A stretch of 64,000 bases of DNA from JAHEKB01 sp049115575 (GTDB lineage: Bacteria; Bacteroidota; Bacteroidia; NS11-12g; UBA9320), in the NCBI GenBank assembly GCA_049115575.1, contig JAGDZU010000001.1, positions 124,001 through 188,000 of the forward strand, written 5' to 3'. A program made the position numbers and the translations under genes. Position 1 is the first letter of the stretch; every line of letters starts with the position of its first letter. Positions 42,428 to 50,313 of this stretch are shown piece by piece. The notes beneath the pieces were generated by a model that was not told the DNA's origin, did not search any database, and worked only from the letters and a program-made list of their open reading frames with translations.

Positions 42428-42964
42428 TTGAAGAAAAAGAAAAGAAAGTTTAGAGGTCGGGTAAGAGATCCGCACAAAATTAACCAGTACATTAAAGCTG
42501 ATCCGATTAGATTAGTTGGCGAAAATGTAGAGCAAGGCATATTTGACTTGTCAAAAGCTTTAGCTATGGCTAAGGAACAGGAACTAGACCTCGTTGAGAT
42601 TTCTCCAAAAGCACAGCCTCCGGTATGTAAGATCATAGACTACAGAAAGTTTCTTTATGATCAGAAAAAGAAGGCCAAAGAGATGAAGGCTAATTCAGCC
42701 AAAACAGATATTAAAGAAATCCGTTTTGGTCCGAATACAGACGAGCACGATGTGAATTTTAAGCTAAAACACGCTGAAAAATTCTTGTCGGAAGGACATA
42801 AAGTAAGGGCATATGTATTCTTCAGAGGAAGAAGCATAGTTTTTAAAGAAAGAGGAGAGCTGTTATTGCTCAAGTTTGCTGAGAGATTACAGGATGCTGC
42901 CAAGTTAGAGCAGCTACCTAAAATGGAAGGCAAGAAAATGATTATTGTTTTAGCACCAAAGTAA
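42428..42964 (+). CDS. infC: Translation initiation factor IF-3, non-ATG start
   Basis: 178 residues. IF-3 binds the 30S subunit and proofreads the start codon. N-domain INQYIKADPIRLVGENVEQGIFDLSKALAMAKEQELDLVEISPKAQPPVCKIIDYRKF and C-domain KEIRFGPNTDEHDVNFKLKHAEKFLSEGHKVR are both complete (sequence stretches named here by their first and last motifs). The only start is TTG 42428 (or the ATA at 42419 across the thrS stop); no in-frame ATG exists upstream of the conserved part. This fits the known autoregulation of infC through a poor start codon. Confidence 0.95.
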   Translation: MKKKKRKFRGRVRDPHKINQYIKADPIRLVGENVEQGIFDLSKALAMAKEQELDLVEISPKAQPPVCKIIDYRKFLYDQKKKAKEMKANSAKTDIKEIRFGPNTDEHDVNFKLKHAEKFLSEGHKVRAYVFFRGRSIVFKERGELLLLKFAERLQDAAKLEQLPKMEGKKMIIVLAPK

Positions 42965-42971
42965 AATAGAG

Positions 42972-43172
42972 ATGCCAAAAGTAAAAACTAAATCCAGTGC
43001 CAAAAAACGTTTTAAAGTAACGGGTTCTGGAAAGATTAAGAGGAAGCATGCATTTAAGAATCACATTCTTACTAAGAAGTCAAAGAAGCAGAAATTAGCG
43101 CTTCGCCATGACGGTTTAGTACATGATGCTGATTTGAACAATGTTAAACAAATGTTGCACCTCAGAAAGTAA
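42972..43172 (+). CDS. rpmI: 50S ribosomal protein L35
   Basis: 66 residues. MPKVKTKSSAKKRFKVTGSG is the L35 signature; the rest is basic and binds 23S rRNA, ending in QMLHLRK. It starts 7 bases after the infC stop. An 82-base spacer with two hairpins separates it from rplT. Confidence 0.98.
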   Translation: MPKVKTKSSAKKRFKVTGSGKIKRKHAFKNHILTKKSKKQKLALRHDGLVHDADLNNVKQMLHLRK

Positions 43173-43185
43173 TGTCGCTAGCATG

Positions 43186-43230
43186 CGAATAAGTTTAATT
43201 ATTCGGGCTTAAGATTAGTCATAAGACTAA
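43186..43230 (+). promoter_or_regulatory. Two hairpins between rpmI and rplT
   Basis: CGAATAA (43186-43192) pairs with TTATTCG (43199-43205), and TTAGTC (43215-43220) pairs with GACTAA (43225-43230) around ATAA. Both are perfect stems. They could form the control element that L20 or another factor uses on this operon; the function is inferred from place only. Confidence 0.4.
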
Positions 43231-43254
43231 CGCCTTGTTTAAAGAAAAAAGAAA

Positions 43255-43599
43255 ATGCCAAGATCAGTAAACGCAGTAGCCTCAAGAAGGCGAAGAAAGA
43301 AAATGATGAAGCACGCCAAAGGGTACTTTGGCCGCAGAAAGAATGTCTGGACAGTAGCAAAGAATGCCGTAGAAAAAGGATGGCAATACGCTTACAGAGA
43401 CAGAAAAGTAAAGAAAAGAAACTTTAGAGCACTTTGGATTATGAGAATTAACGCCGCTTCAAGAGAGCACGGTATGAGCTATTCTCAATTCATGGGAGCT
43501 GTTAATAAGAACGGAATCGAATTGAACCGTAAAGTATTAGCAGACTTAGCCATGAACCATCCTCAAGCATTTGCTGAAGTGGTGAAGAAAGTAAAATAG
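43255..43599 (+). CDS. rplT: 50S ribosomal protein L20
   Basis: 114 residues. MPRSVNAVASRRRRKKMMKHAKGYFGRRKN begins the L20 family (named motif: RRRRKKMMKHAKGYFG), followed by the globular domain with LWIMRINAASREHGMSYSQF. It is an early assembly protein of the 50S subunit and a known operon repressor in other bacteria. Last gene of the operon; a strong terminator follows. Confidence 0.98.
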   Translation: MPRSVNAVASRRRRKKMMKHAKGYFGRRKNVWTVAKNAVEKGWQYAYRDRKVKKRNFRALWIMRINAASREHGMSYSQFMGAVNKNGIELNRKVLADLAMNHPQAFAEVVKKVK

Positions 43600-43616
43600 A
43601 ATCTAAACAAATACTT

Positions 43617-43648
43617 AAAAGTCCCGGCCATATGGTCGGGACTTTTTT
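43617..43648. terminator. Strong rho-independent terminator after rplT, shared with doxX
   Basis: AAAAGTCCCGGCC (43617-43629) pairs with GGTCGGGACTTTT (43634-43646) with one G-U pair around loop ATAT, followed by further T. The flanking A and T runs make it work in both directions, so it also ends the convergent doxX gene, whose stop lies at its edge. Confidence 0.9.
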
Positions 43649-44141
43649 ATGCTTTTTTATTTAACCAATTGTGAATTAGATAATCTAATCCAAATCTGCC
43701 GGAGCCAAGTATCATCACATAAATGCTAATCCAAAGGAAAGCCAGTGATCCCAATTTATCGTGTAGAGGGTCTGCCCAATGCACAGACAAAGCAACCAGC
43801 ATAGTAAAGAAGATTAAGAATGCGTTGAGTCGTGTTTTAAATCCAATAGCCATAAGTATTCCACTTACTGCTTCTGCAAATCCAGCAAGCCATGCAAACA
43901 GAAGCGGAGCTGCACTAAAAATTAAATCACTTTCGGCTATATAGTCTACAAAACCATCAGAGACTTGAAAAAGACTCAAGTCTTTTTCTTTTGGTGACCA
44001 AGGCATGCCGAATTTGTTTAAGCCTATTCCAAAAGACAGCACAAGGCCCGCAGTAATTCTAGGTATGGCCAAGAGTAAATCCAATCCTAAGGATTGAATT
44101 TTAACTGAAGAGAATACAGCTAGAATGAAACTTTTGTTCAC
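43647..44141 (-). CDS. DoxX family membrane protein
   Basis: 164 residues and four membrane helices. ITAGLVLSFGIGLNKFGMPW, PLLFAWLAGFAEAVSGILMAIGFKTRLNAFLIFFTMLVA are DoxX/SURF4-like. Some members join redox or quinone-linked complexes; nothing here fixes the role. It starts directly after the surface-protein gene (44142 stop, 44141 start), so the two form one transcription unit. Confidence 0.85.
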   Translation of the reverse strand: MNKSFILAVFSSVKIQSLGLDLLLAIPRITAGLVLSFGIGLNKFGMPWSPKEKDLSLFQVSDGFVDYIAESDLIFSAAPLLFAWLAGFAEAVSGILMAIGFKTRLNAFLIFFTMLVALSVHWADPLHDKLGSLAFLWISIYVMILGSGRFGLDYLIHNWLNKKA

Positions 44142-45017
44142 TTAGATTCTATGATAGTATTGAAAGGCGGGTACAGGTATAGGTGTAGTTGAACCATCAT
44201 AGAAGAAGGCTGGGAACCCAAATTGTAAGGCTCTGTTCTTTTTTAAATCAAATCTTAAACTTGGTATAATGAAACCTGCTAATTGTTCATCAGCCTCAGA
44301 AGGAGGGGCTAAAGTGGTTTCAACAATTATACTAAGACGATTAGATACTTTTGCCATGCCACCAAAATTTACAATTCCACGTGAATGTGATTCCCCATCA
44401 GCACCAAAAGCAGCGAATCCACCTCCTATGTTGATGTTAGCATTTGGATTGCCAAATGTCAATGCGGCATTTGGATACACCATATAGATATCTGGTGCGG
44501 CCCAAGACAAGGTTCCTGCCCATGCTCCAACCGAGGCATATACGTTTTCCTTCTCGGTTAAGGGAATAGAATATTTAAATTTTCCAATAATCGGAATACC
44601 TATTATGGAGGTCATAAAACTGAGGCTAATGTTGTCATTTACTCCAAAATTAAATTCTGGAAGTAGATAATTCCATTGGGCATATGAATTGCCTTTTTTA
44701 ATAGGAAAGGCATTGCTAGTAAATGAATATACGGTTGGATAACTTTCAGATTTAATAATGTCACCATTGGGAGCAATATCAGATGATTTAACTTCTTTTA
44801 TTGATTTCACCTCATGCATAGGTATATAAATATCACCCACTTCTTCAGTTCTTAGCAAAATTTCTCTAGCATCTTTGGAGACTATAGTTCCAACGTATTC
44901 TGTGCCGTCATTTTTAATTACGAGGTAGGTTTTGCTAGAATCTGTTTCTTGCGCCAATACATGATTGCTCAGTCCACAAAATGCAGCCATTAAGGCTATT
45001 AGTATTATTCGTTTCAT
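44142..45017 (-). CDS. Putative outer-membrane/surface protein of unknown function
   Basis: 291 residues. Signal peptide MKRIILIALMAAFCGLSNHVLAQ. Residues about 29-75 hold a small beta domain (YLVIKNDGTEYVGTIVSKDA, VGDIYIPMHEVKSIKE) that I have often seen at the start of Bacteroidota surface proteins. From about 90 on, alternating hydrophobic strands (NFGVNDNISLSFMTSIIGIPIIGKFKYSIPLTEKENVYASVGAWAGTLSW and similar, given here as the repeated strand pattern) suggest an outer-membrane beta-barrel. Own promoter upstream; doxX follows without a gap. Function unknown. Confidence 0.7.
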   Translation of the reverse strand: MKRIILIALMAAFCGLSNHVLAQETDSSKTYLVIKNDGTEYVGTIVSKDAREILLRTEEVGDIYIPMHEVKSIKEVKSSDIAPNGDIIKSESYPTVYSFTSNAFPIKKGNSYAQWNYLLPEFNFGVNDNISLSFMTSIIGIPIIGKFKYSIPLTEKENVYASVGAWAGTLSWAAPDIYMVYPNAALTFGNPNANINIGGGFAAFGADGESHSRGIVNFGGMAKVSNRLSIIVETTLAPPSEADEQLAGFIIPSLRFDLKKNRALQFGFPAFFYDGSTTPIPVPAFQYYHRI

Positions 45018-45033
45018 AGGGTTGTATTTGTTG

Positions 45034-45041
45034 CAAAGTTA
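45034..45041 (-). promoter_or_regulatory. -7 promoter element of the surface-protein/doxX unit
   Basis: TAACTTTG on the minus strand, exact TAnnTTTG, 16 bases ahead of ATG 45017. A TTGG about 24 bases further upstream may be the -33 element. Confidence 0.5.
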
Positions 45042-45085
45042 TAAAAAGCCATTTGAGTTTATCCCCAAGCTTAGCACATAAGTAT

Positions 45086-48000
45086 TTAGTTCTCAGGTTC
45101 TAGCTTGTCTAGGAATCTGGTTACCGTTCTTGGGCTTGCGGTTCTGATTCTAAATCTACCTTTTGACAATTTAGGCCCCTGTTCTAATATGATGTCATTA
45201 AATTCCTTGTCAGTTGAATAGACATTCAAAGAGCCCAAATAGTAATCTATATAGAACCAATCGTATTTGGAGATTTCAATGAACATGGTATATCTGGTGC
45301 CACTTCTTCTTTTTATGACCTGTATTCTAGCATCGATCTGTTTGTTGATTTGCTTACCGTTAACCGTAGCTATTTGTATGGGCTCGAAAGATACAAATGA
45401 CCTTCTATACGGAGAATAGTGCAAGCTAGCTTTGGAAATCAACAGGTTTGAATTAAGATCACCAATAGGATTAATCTCCCCAAGAGCTTGCTTGCCTAAT
45501 GCATTGTCTAGTTTTCTATCACCTACTAATTCCGCTACCGCATGAGTAGTAAATGTATTATCGTGTTCAGCATCGGGATTGCCTTCTGCATTGGCCTCCA
45601 ATACAGCCACCATTCTATCCCAGCAACCATCTGGCAACTCAATATTTAGAGCAATTAGCATGTCAATGATAAAGCTTGTGTCAGAAGGGCTCTTATATAC
45701 CTGACCGGCAGATAGACCGCTAAAGTGATCATCAACCTTAAGTCCAAAGTCAATCATACCTTCTGAATACACTAAACCTGTGGCATCATTAAAAGATAAG
45801 TAGCTACCTCTGGGAGAACCATCAAACAATTTAAGCGAGTCTCCTACATAGAAGGTTTGTTCAGCCTCGTTGTAATAAAACACTCCTGTATCCTTGGTTA
45901 AATCCGCATCTGCATAGCTTCTCTTATAATTAAAGAAAGCGGGATACACATGAGTAGAGTCATTGGCTATACTTACAGATGCAAAGGTTTTTCTTCTATC
46001 CGGGTTTCTCAAATCATAGGCCGGTACAATCACCCTTGCAGGGTCTGGTTGATCTCTGTACCTAAACCAATCACTTGGGTATTGAGTAAAGGAATGCAAT
46101 GGTTTTACATAACCCTCAAACCTTAAGAATTCTTCAGTACTCTTTAAATGAGCGTATCCTTTATATGCGATTTTAGGACTTACGGTAAAGCCTAAGCTAT
46201 CTTTCACATAACCTTTGGCAAAAACAGTGGAATCCTCTTTTACCCAAATTTCTTTGAACTCTATTGATTGACCTGTAGCATGCTTATCTTTAAACACATA
46301 AGATCCTTTTCCACCTATATCATAGCGCCCTCTTATCTTAAGTCTGGCATCATATATTTCATGGAAATTATTCTCTCTAGAAGCGATTAATCTAGCCTGC
46401 TCTAATGGACGCATATCCGCATCTTCTTCTATGCTCACCTTTCCATCATGAGGAAATGCACGGCTGTCTGCTACATCTATATAAGGCACATTTTCAGCAT
46501 GTATAACCCCTTCAACCATGTCGAATACAGCTTTATCACTCAAGAACATGAGACCGTCTTGACTGCCTTTACCACTCTTGAAATAAGATTGACTGCTCGC
46601 AAGCAATGGGCCCTTGTCTAGCGTGATTGTTTTGGCGTCCATATCCCATGTATATTCATCCATGCTAGATGCATATGCATTGAATGGGAAATGGGTCAAT
46701 TGTCCTTTTTCATTTGCTTTAAATTCACCAATTCTGGTGTTGAAGTTCACATGAGATTCCACATTATAAGATGCAAATGCAATCTTCTCATTGTCTATAC
46801 TTCCAATTTGAATTTCAGACTCTTCCGCATCTACCTCATTAGGTTTATACTTTATGTCTTTAGATTTCAAAGTGGCATCTTCAAAGGCCAAGACACCATT
46901 GCCAGCCAATTGTTTTGAGGTCTGAATTAAATTACCCGTAAATCTCTGATTGTCTCTTAATACAGCTACATCATGGCCATTTGTATTTATGAACATGCTG
47001 TCGCTTTTTGGATGCCATCTTGTATAAACATCTTGAGCTTGTACGTTGGGGAATATGGCGTTCTCTCTTATACTATAGCTCTCGGCAAGAGCCATGGTGC
47101 TATCAGGGAGTAATATTATATCTTGAGAGGAAATCTCGGCTCCAGCAAACTGAATTTCACCTTTGGCTTTAAATCCTTCTTCACTAAGTTTAATATCAAT
47201 ATCTCCATGGCCCAAACCTCCGTACATTGGATAACCTTCAGGAGGGCTCGCTCTCTCAAAACCAAGGGAATAGTCATCCATAATCTTGGCTTCAAACCTG
47301 AATTCTGGTATAATTCCTGCAGACACAAAAGATCCTGGGAATGTTAATCCGTCAGTAGTGAAATTATCTAAACTGTCTATTCGGAAAGGATCCACTGCAA
47401 AATGGAATTCATCCTTATGGTAGGCACCATTAAAGAGATCCGGTTTGTCATAAGCAATTTTGGCACCTTTTCTACTGGTGAAAATTGGGTATTCAGGATA
47501 ATCCTGCAATCCGCTTTTGTTGTTCTTATTATCAATTTCAAGTGTTCCGTTTATATCTCTCAATACAGATTTAACCGCTACTAACTGGTTCTTACCTGTA
47601 AAATCTGGGGTATAGATTCTCATAGAGTCTATATGGTCAGAGTTTATATCGAAATCATAATAGTCAAACTCAAAAGCTCTCGAATAGAAATCAAATTTAC
47701 CTGCAGTAACTCTTCCACCAAACTCCATTCTTCTTTTGCTTTTCAAGACCACTTTTTGGTCATGAGGGAATGCATAAACACTTTGACTATCGCTAAATCT
47801 AAAGGCGCGAACACCTTCTACCACTAAATTGTTATTGATGAGATTCAAGAAACTGTTAGACCGAGCCGCAATCACAGATCTCAATCGGATCACATCATAA
47901 TCTGCCAACTCCATATGAGAAAGAACAGCGTGGTCTAGTTTTCTTCTTACCTTAATTGAATCTGTTTGAGGATTGAAAAATATATATCCTAAATCAGCTA

Positions 48001-49468
48001 ACTCAATAATTTGAGGTTTGAGATAAGTCTCTTTGCTGCCCATCCAATACGCATATTCCGAGAATGTGAATTCCCTTGCTCGCATTTGAATAACATAATC
48101 TCTCATCTTTGACAAAGGATGATAAGCCAACATACCTCTAGAAATTCGCTCATAACGCACCTCTTTATAAAAGTCCCTAGATTCAATAATAGCGGCACTT
48201 TCATTTACGGACATATCAAAGTCTATCTTGGGTTGCTCTAGATCCCATAAGACCCGATCAACAAAAATTTCTACCTGATGATCGTTATCAAAGAAAGGTG
48301 CTTTCATCAAACCTTCATCTCCTCTAGTAATGAGTAATAATTTGTTTTCTAAATTGAGATTGAAAATAACTTTTGGATGAAAAATGCTTCCACTGTCTGT
48401 TAGTATTGTGAGCTCTGTAGCTAGAGAAGTGATTTTATTTTCTTTTAGGCTGAAGTGAGTAGACCTAGCTTGAACTCTGAGAATACCCTGATAATAGATA
48501 TCTATAACTGAAGGGACGTCTGCCGAACCTCTAGATATTATTTCTCTACCCTTCATAGCAAATCCACCTCTAAACTGAACTTGATCTTCTAAATATCTTC
48601 CAAGAACCATGTCTTGTTTATATGACGTGAACTGAGGAAAAGGAGATTTTTTAAGATTTTCAGGCTCTATTTCATCGGCACTAGATGCCCTATCTCTCAA
48701 TGTTCCCAGTAATTCTTCTGTAAGAAAGTCTTTGTTGGTATAAAGCACACTATCAACATTCAATTCAGCTCTATTGAACTGCAATTGGTAGCTTCCCTGT
48801 ATGTCGGCGTAAATGTTGTCTTTGCCAAATCCTACTCTTTCCCAAGTAACTCTACCTTTCTCACCTTCCCATTGATCCACATCTAAATAGTAGCTTCCTG
48901 AAGTATTGTAAATTACAATTTGATCTACTTGCGCTTGGCAAATAAGATCAATGTTTTCAAATGATATTCGAACTCTGTTTCCTTTAAAAGTGAAGAGGTA
49001 ATTGCTATTGCTACTATACCAAGATTTAGTTTCAGATTGGTAAATCCTGTTATACATAAACAGGTTATTCGATGCTTTTAGTAAGGTGAGTAAGGTTTGA
49101 TTTCCAGACTTTGCAGCTGGTCCAATAGCCTTCATCCAGTTATCATATTTTTCTACATCAACTGAATCTTTTCCTGCCATAACGGTCTCTTCCAAAAGCA
49201 CAAAGTCAGCAACATCATGTTGGTTAATCAACATAGTGTTACATACCTTAATTACCACTCTTTGCTCTTCTTCTGGATAAGTTCCGTTAGACCATTTTTC
49301 AGTAAAGCGTTTTCTAACATCTTCATTCAAAGGAAGGGCTGAGGTGTTGAGATATTCGTTGAGTTCTACAATGAATACCTCAGGTTTTTTAGAAAAACTC
49401 CTGGGCTGGGTCCAAGCCATAATGGCAAGACACATAAAGGCAAAAATGAAAACTGCTCTTTTTCTCAT
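45086..49468 (-). CDS. Very large secreted protein of unknown function, coupled to prmA
   Basis: About 1,461 residues. Signal peptide MRKRAVFIFAFMCLAIMAWTQ. An N-terminal helical region (to about 150) is followed by a long series of beta-type stretches with no domain I can name. Two segments carry the same motif FPHD: AFPHDQKVVLKS at bases 47756-47770 (residue 567) and AFPHDGKVSIEE at 46442-46456 (residue 1005), 438 residues apart, with similar context (ADSxxxFPHDxKV, then a helix and a GGKG/GGRV turn), so an internal duplication is likely. Strand-rich, periodic character suggests an LptA/LptD-like beta-taco or a surface scaffold, but that is inference. The prmA TGA overlaps its ATG. Conserved neighbours could reveal its job. 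Confidence 0.55.
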   Translation of the reverse strand: MRKRAVFIFAFMCLAIMAWTQPRSFSKKPEVFIVELNEYLNTSALPLNEDVRKRFTEKWSNGTYPEEEQRVVIKVCNTMLINQHDVADFVLLEETVMAGKDSVDVEKYDNWMKAIGPAAKSGNQTLLTLLKASNNLFMYNRIYQSETKSWYSSNSNYLFTFKGNRVRISFENIDLICQAQVDQIVIYNTSGSYYLDVDQWEGEKGRVTWERVGFGKDNIYADIQGSYQLQFNRAELNVDSVLYTNKDFLTEELLGTLRDRASSADEIEPENLKKSPFPQFTSYKQDMVLGRYLEDQVQFRGGFAMKGREIISRGSADVPSVIDIYYQGILRVQARSTHFSLKENKITSLATELTILTDSGSIFHPKVIFNLNLENKLLLITRGDEGLMKAPFFDNDHQVEIFVDRVLWDLEQPKIDFDMSVNESAAIIESRDFYKEVRYERISRGMLAYHPLSKMRDYVIQMRAREFTFSEYAYWMGSKETYLKPQIIELADLGYIFFNPQTDSIKVRRKLDHAVLSHMELADYDVIRLRSVIAARSNSFLNLINNNLVVEGVRAFRFSDSQSVYAFPHDQKVVLKSKRRMEFGGRVTAGKFDFYSRAFEFDYYDFDINSDHIDSMRIYTPDFTGKNQLVAVKSVLRDINGTLEIDNKNNKSGLQDYPEYPIFTSRKGAKIAYDKPDLFNGAYHKDEFHFAVDPFRIDSLDNFTTDGLTFPGSFVSAGIIPEFRFEAKIMDDYSLGFERASPPEGYPMYGGLGHGDIDIKLSEEGFKAKGEIQFAGAEISSQDIILLPDSTMALAESYSIRENAIFPNVQAQDVYTRWHPKSDSMFINTNGHDVAVLRDNQRFTGNLIQTSKQLAGNGVLAFEDATLKSKDIKYKPNEVDAEESEIQIGSIDNEKIAFASYNVESHVNFNTRIGEFKANEKGQLTHFPFNAYASSMDEYTWDMDAKTITLDKGPLLASSQSYFKSGKGSQDGLMFLSDKAVFDMVEGVIHAENVPYIDVADSRAFPHDGKVSIEEDADMRPLEQARLIASRENNFHEIYDARLKIRGRYDIGGKGSYVFKDKHATGQSIEFKEIWVKEDSTVFAKGYVKDSLGFTVSPKIAYKGYAHLKSTEEFLRFEGYVKPLHSFTQYPSDWFRYRDQPDPARVIVPAYDLRNPDRRKTFASVSIANDSTHVYPAFFNYKRSYADADLTKDTGVFYYNEAEQTFYVGDSLKLFDGSPRGSYLSFNDATGLVYSEGMIDFGLKVDDHFSGLSAGQVYKSPSDTSFIIDMLIALNIELPDGCWDRMVAVLEANAEGNPDAEHDNTFTTHAVAELVGDRKLDNALGKQALGEINPIGDLNSNLLISKASLHYSPYRRSFVSFEPIQIATVNGKQINKQIDARIQVIKRRSGTRYTMFIEISKYDWFYIDYYLGSLNVYSTDKEFNDIILEQGPKLSKGRFRIRTASPRTVTRFLDKLEPEN

Positions 49469-50283
49469 ATTGGTTTTATAAAGGCCAACTGTAACCATTC
49501 CCCATTTGAGGTATGGTTAATTAATTTCAAATTCAATGCCTCAGCTACAGTTTGCGCTTCTTTCAGGTCGTTTTCAAGAAGACCACACAGAATCAAAGTC
49601 CCGCTAGTACTCAATTTAGCAGCAAATTGAGGTAAAAGTGAGAGGTTGATGTTCTTAACAATATTACTGAGAATAATGTCAAATGTTTTGGTCACTTGTT
49701 CTAGATTTTCAGCCTGAAGAATATTAACGTTAGGTGTTACATTTAATTGCACGTTTTCCTTACAGTTTACAATTGAATTGATATCATAATCTATAGCATC
49801 TACCGATTTTGCTCCCAACTGCATGGCCATAATGGCTAAAATTCCACTGCCACAACCCATATCTAACACTGTTGCTCCTTTAAAGTCTTGCCTCAGCATT
49901 GCTCTCAGCATTAGTTGTGTTGTTCCGTGATGTCCCGTACCAAATGCCATTTTTGGGTGGATAATCAATTCGTATTCTAAGCCTTTTGATTTATGGAATG
50001 GAGCTCTGATTTGTATACGGTCGTCTATGATAGTTTCATGAAAGTTTGATTCCCATAATTCATTCCAGTTTTGATCCTCGCTTTGGTATTCTTTATCTAT
50101 GGTCAGTCCAATGGATTGGATTAGAGATTTAGAATCTTCAGCTGCATACTGCCTTGAGTCTACATAAGCAACCAATATTCCATCCTCATAAGAAGTGCCG
50201 GCGTAGCCCTTGTCCAATAGTACAGCAGAGGCCAATTCCGCTTCTTGATCATTGCATTTTATATGGATGCTGTGATAGGACAA
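49465..50283 (-). CDS. prmA: Ribosomal protein L11 methyltransferase
   Basis: About 272 residues. PrmA trimethylates ribosomal protein L11. The SAM site VLDMGCGSGILAIMAMQLGA is intact, followed by VDAIDYD and, in place of the common NPPY, ILSNIVKNINLSLLPQF. The N-terminal domain (NELWESNFHE, FGTGHHGTTQLMLRAM) also fits. I chose TTG 50283 (MSYHSIHIKC); a TTG at 50295 is inside a promoter-like element TATACTTG (50293-50300). The TGA overlaps the start of the large secreted protein by four bases. Confidence 0.9.
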   Translation of the reverse strand: MSYHSIHIKCNDQEAELASAVLLDKGYAGTSYEDGILVAYVDSRQYAAEDSKSLIQSIGLTIDKEYQSEDQNWNELWESNFHETIIDDRIQIRAPFHKSKGLEYELIIHPKMAFGTGHHGTTQLMLRAMLRQDFKGATVLDMGCGSGILAIMAMQLGAKSVDAIDYDINSIVNCKENVQLNVTPNVNILQAENLEQVTKTFDIILSNIVKNINLSLLPQFAAKLSTSGTLILCGLLENDLKEAQTVAEALNLKLINHTSNGEWLQLAFIKPI

Positions 50284-50313
50284 TTTGTTTTGCAAGTATA
50301 AATTGCGAAGAGA

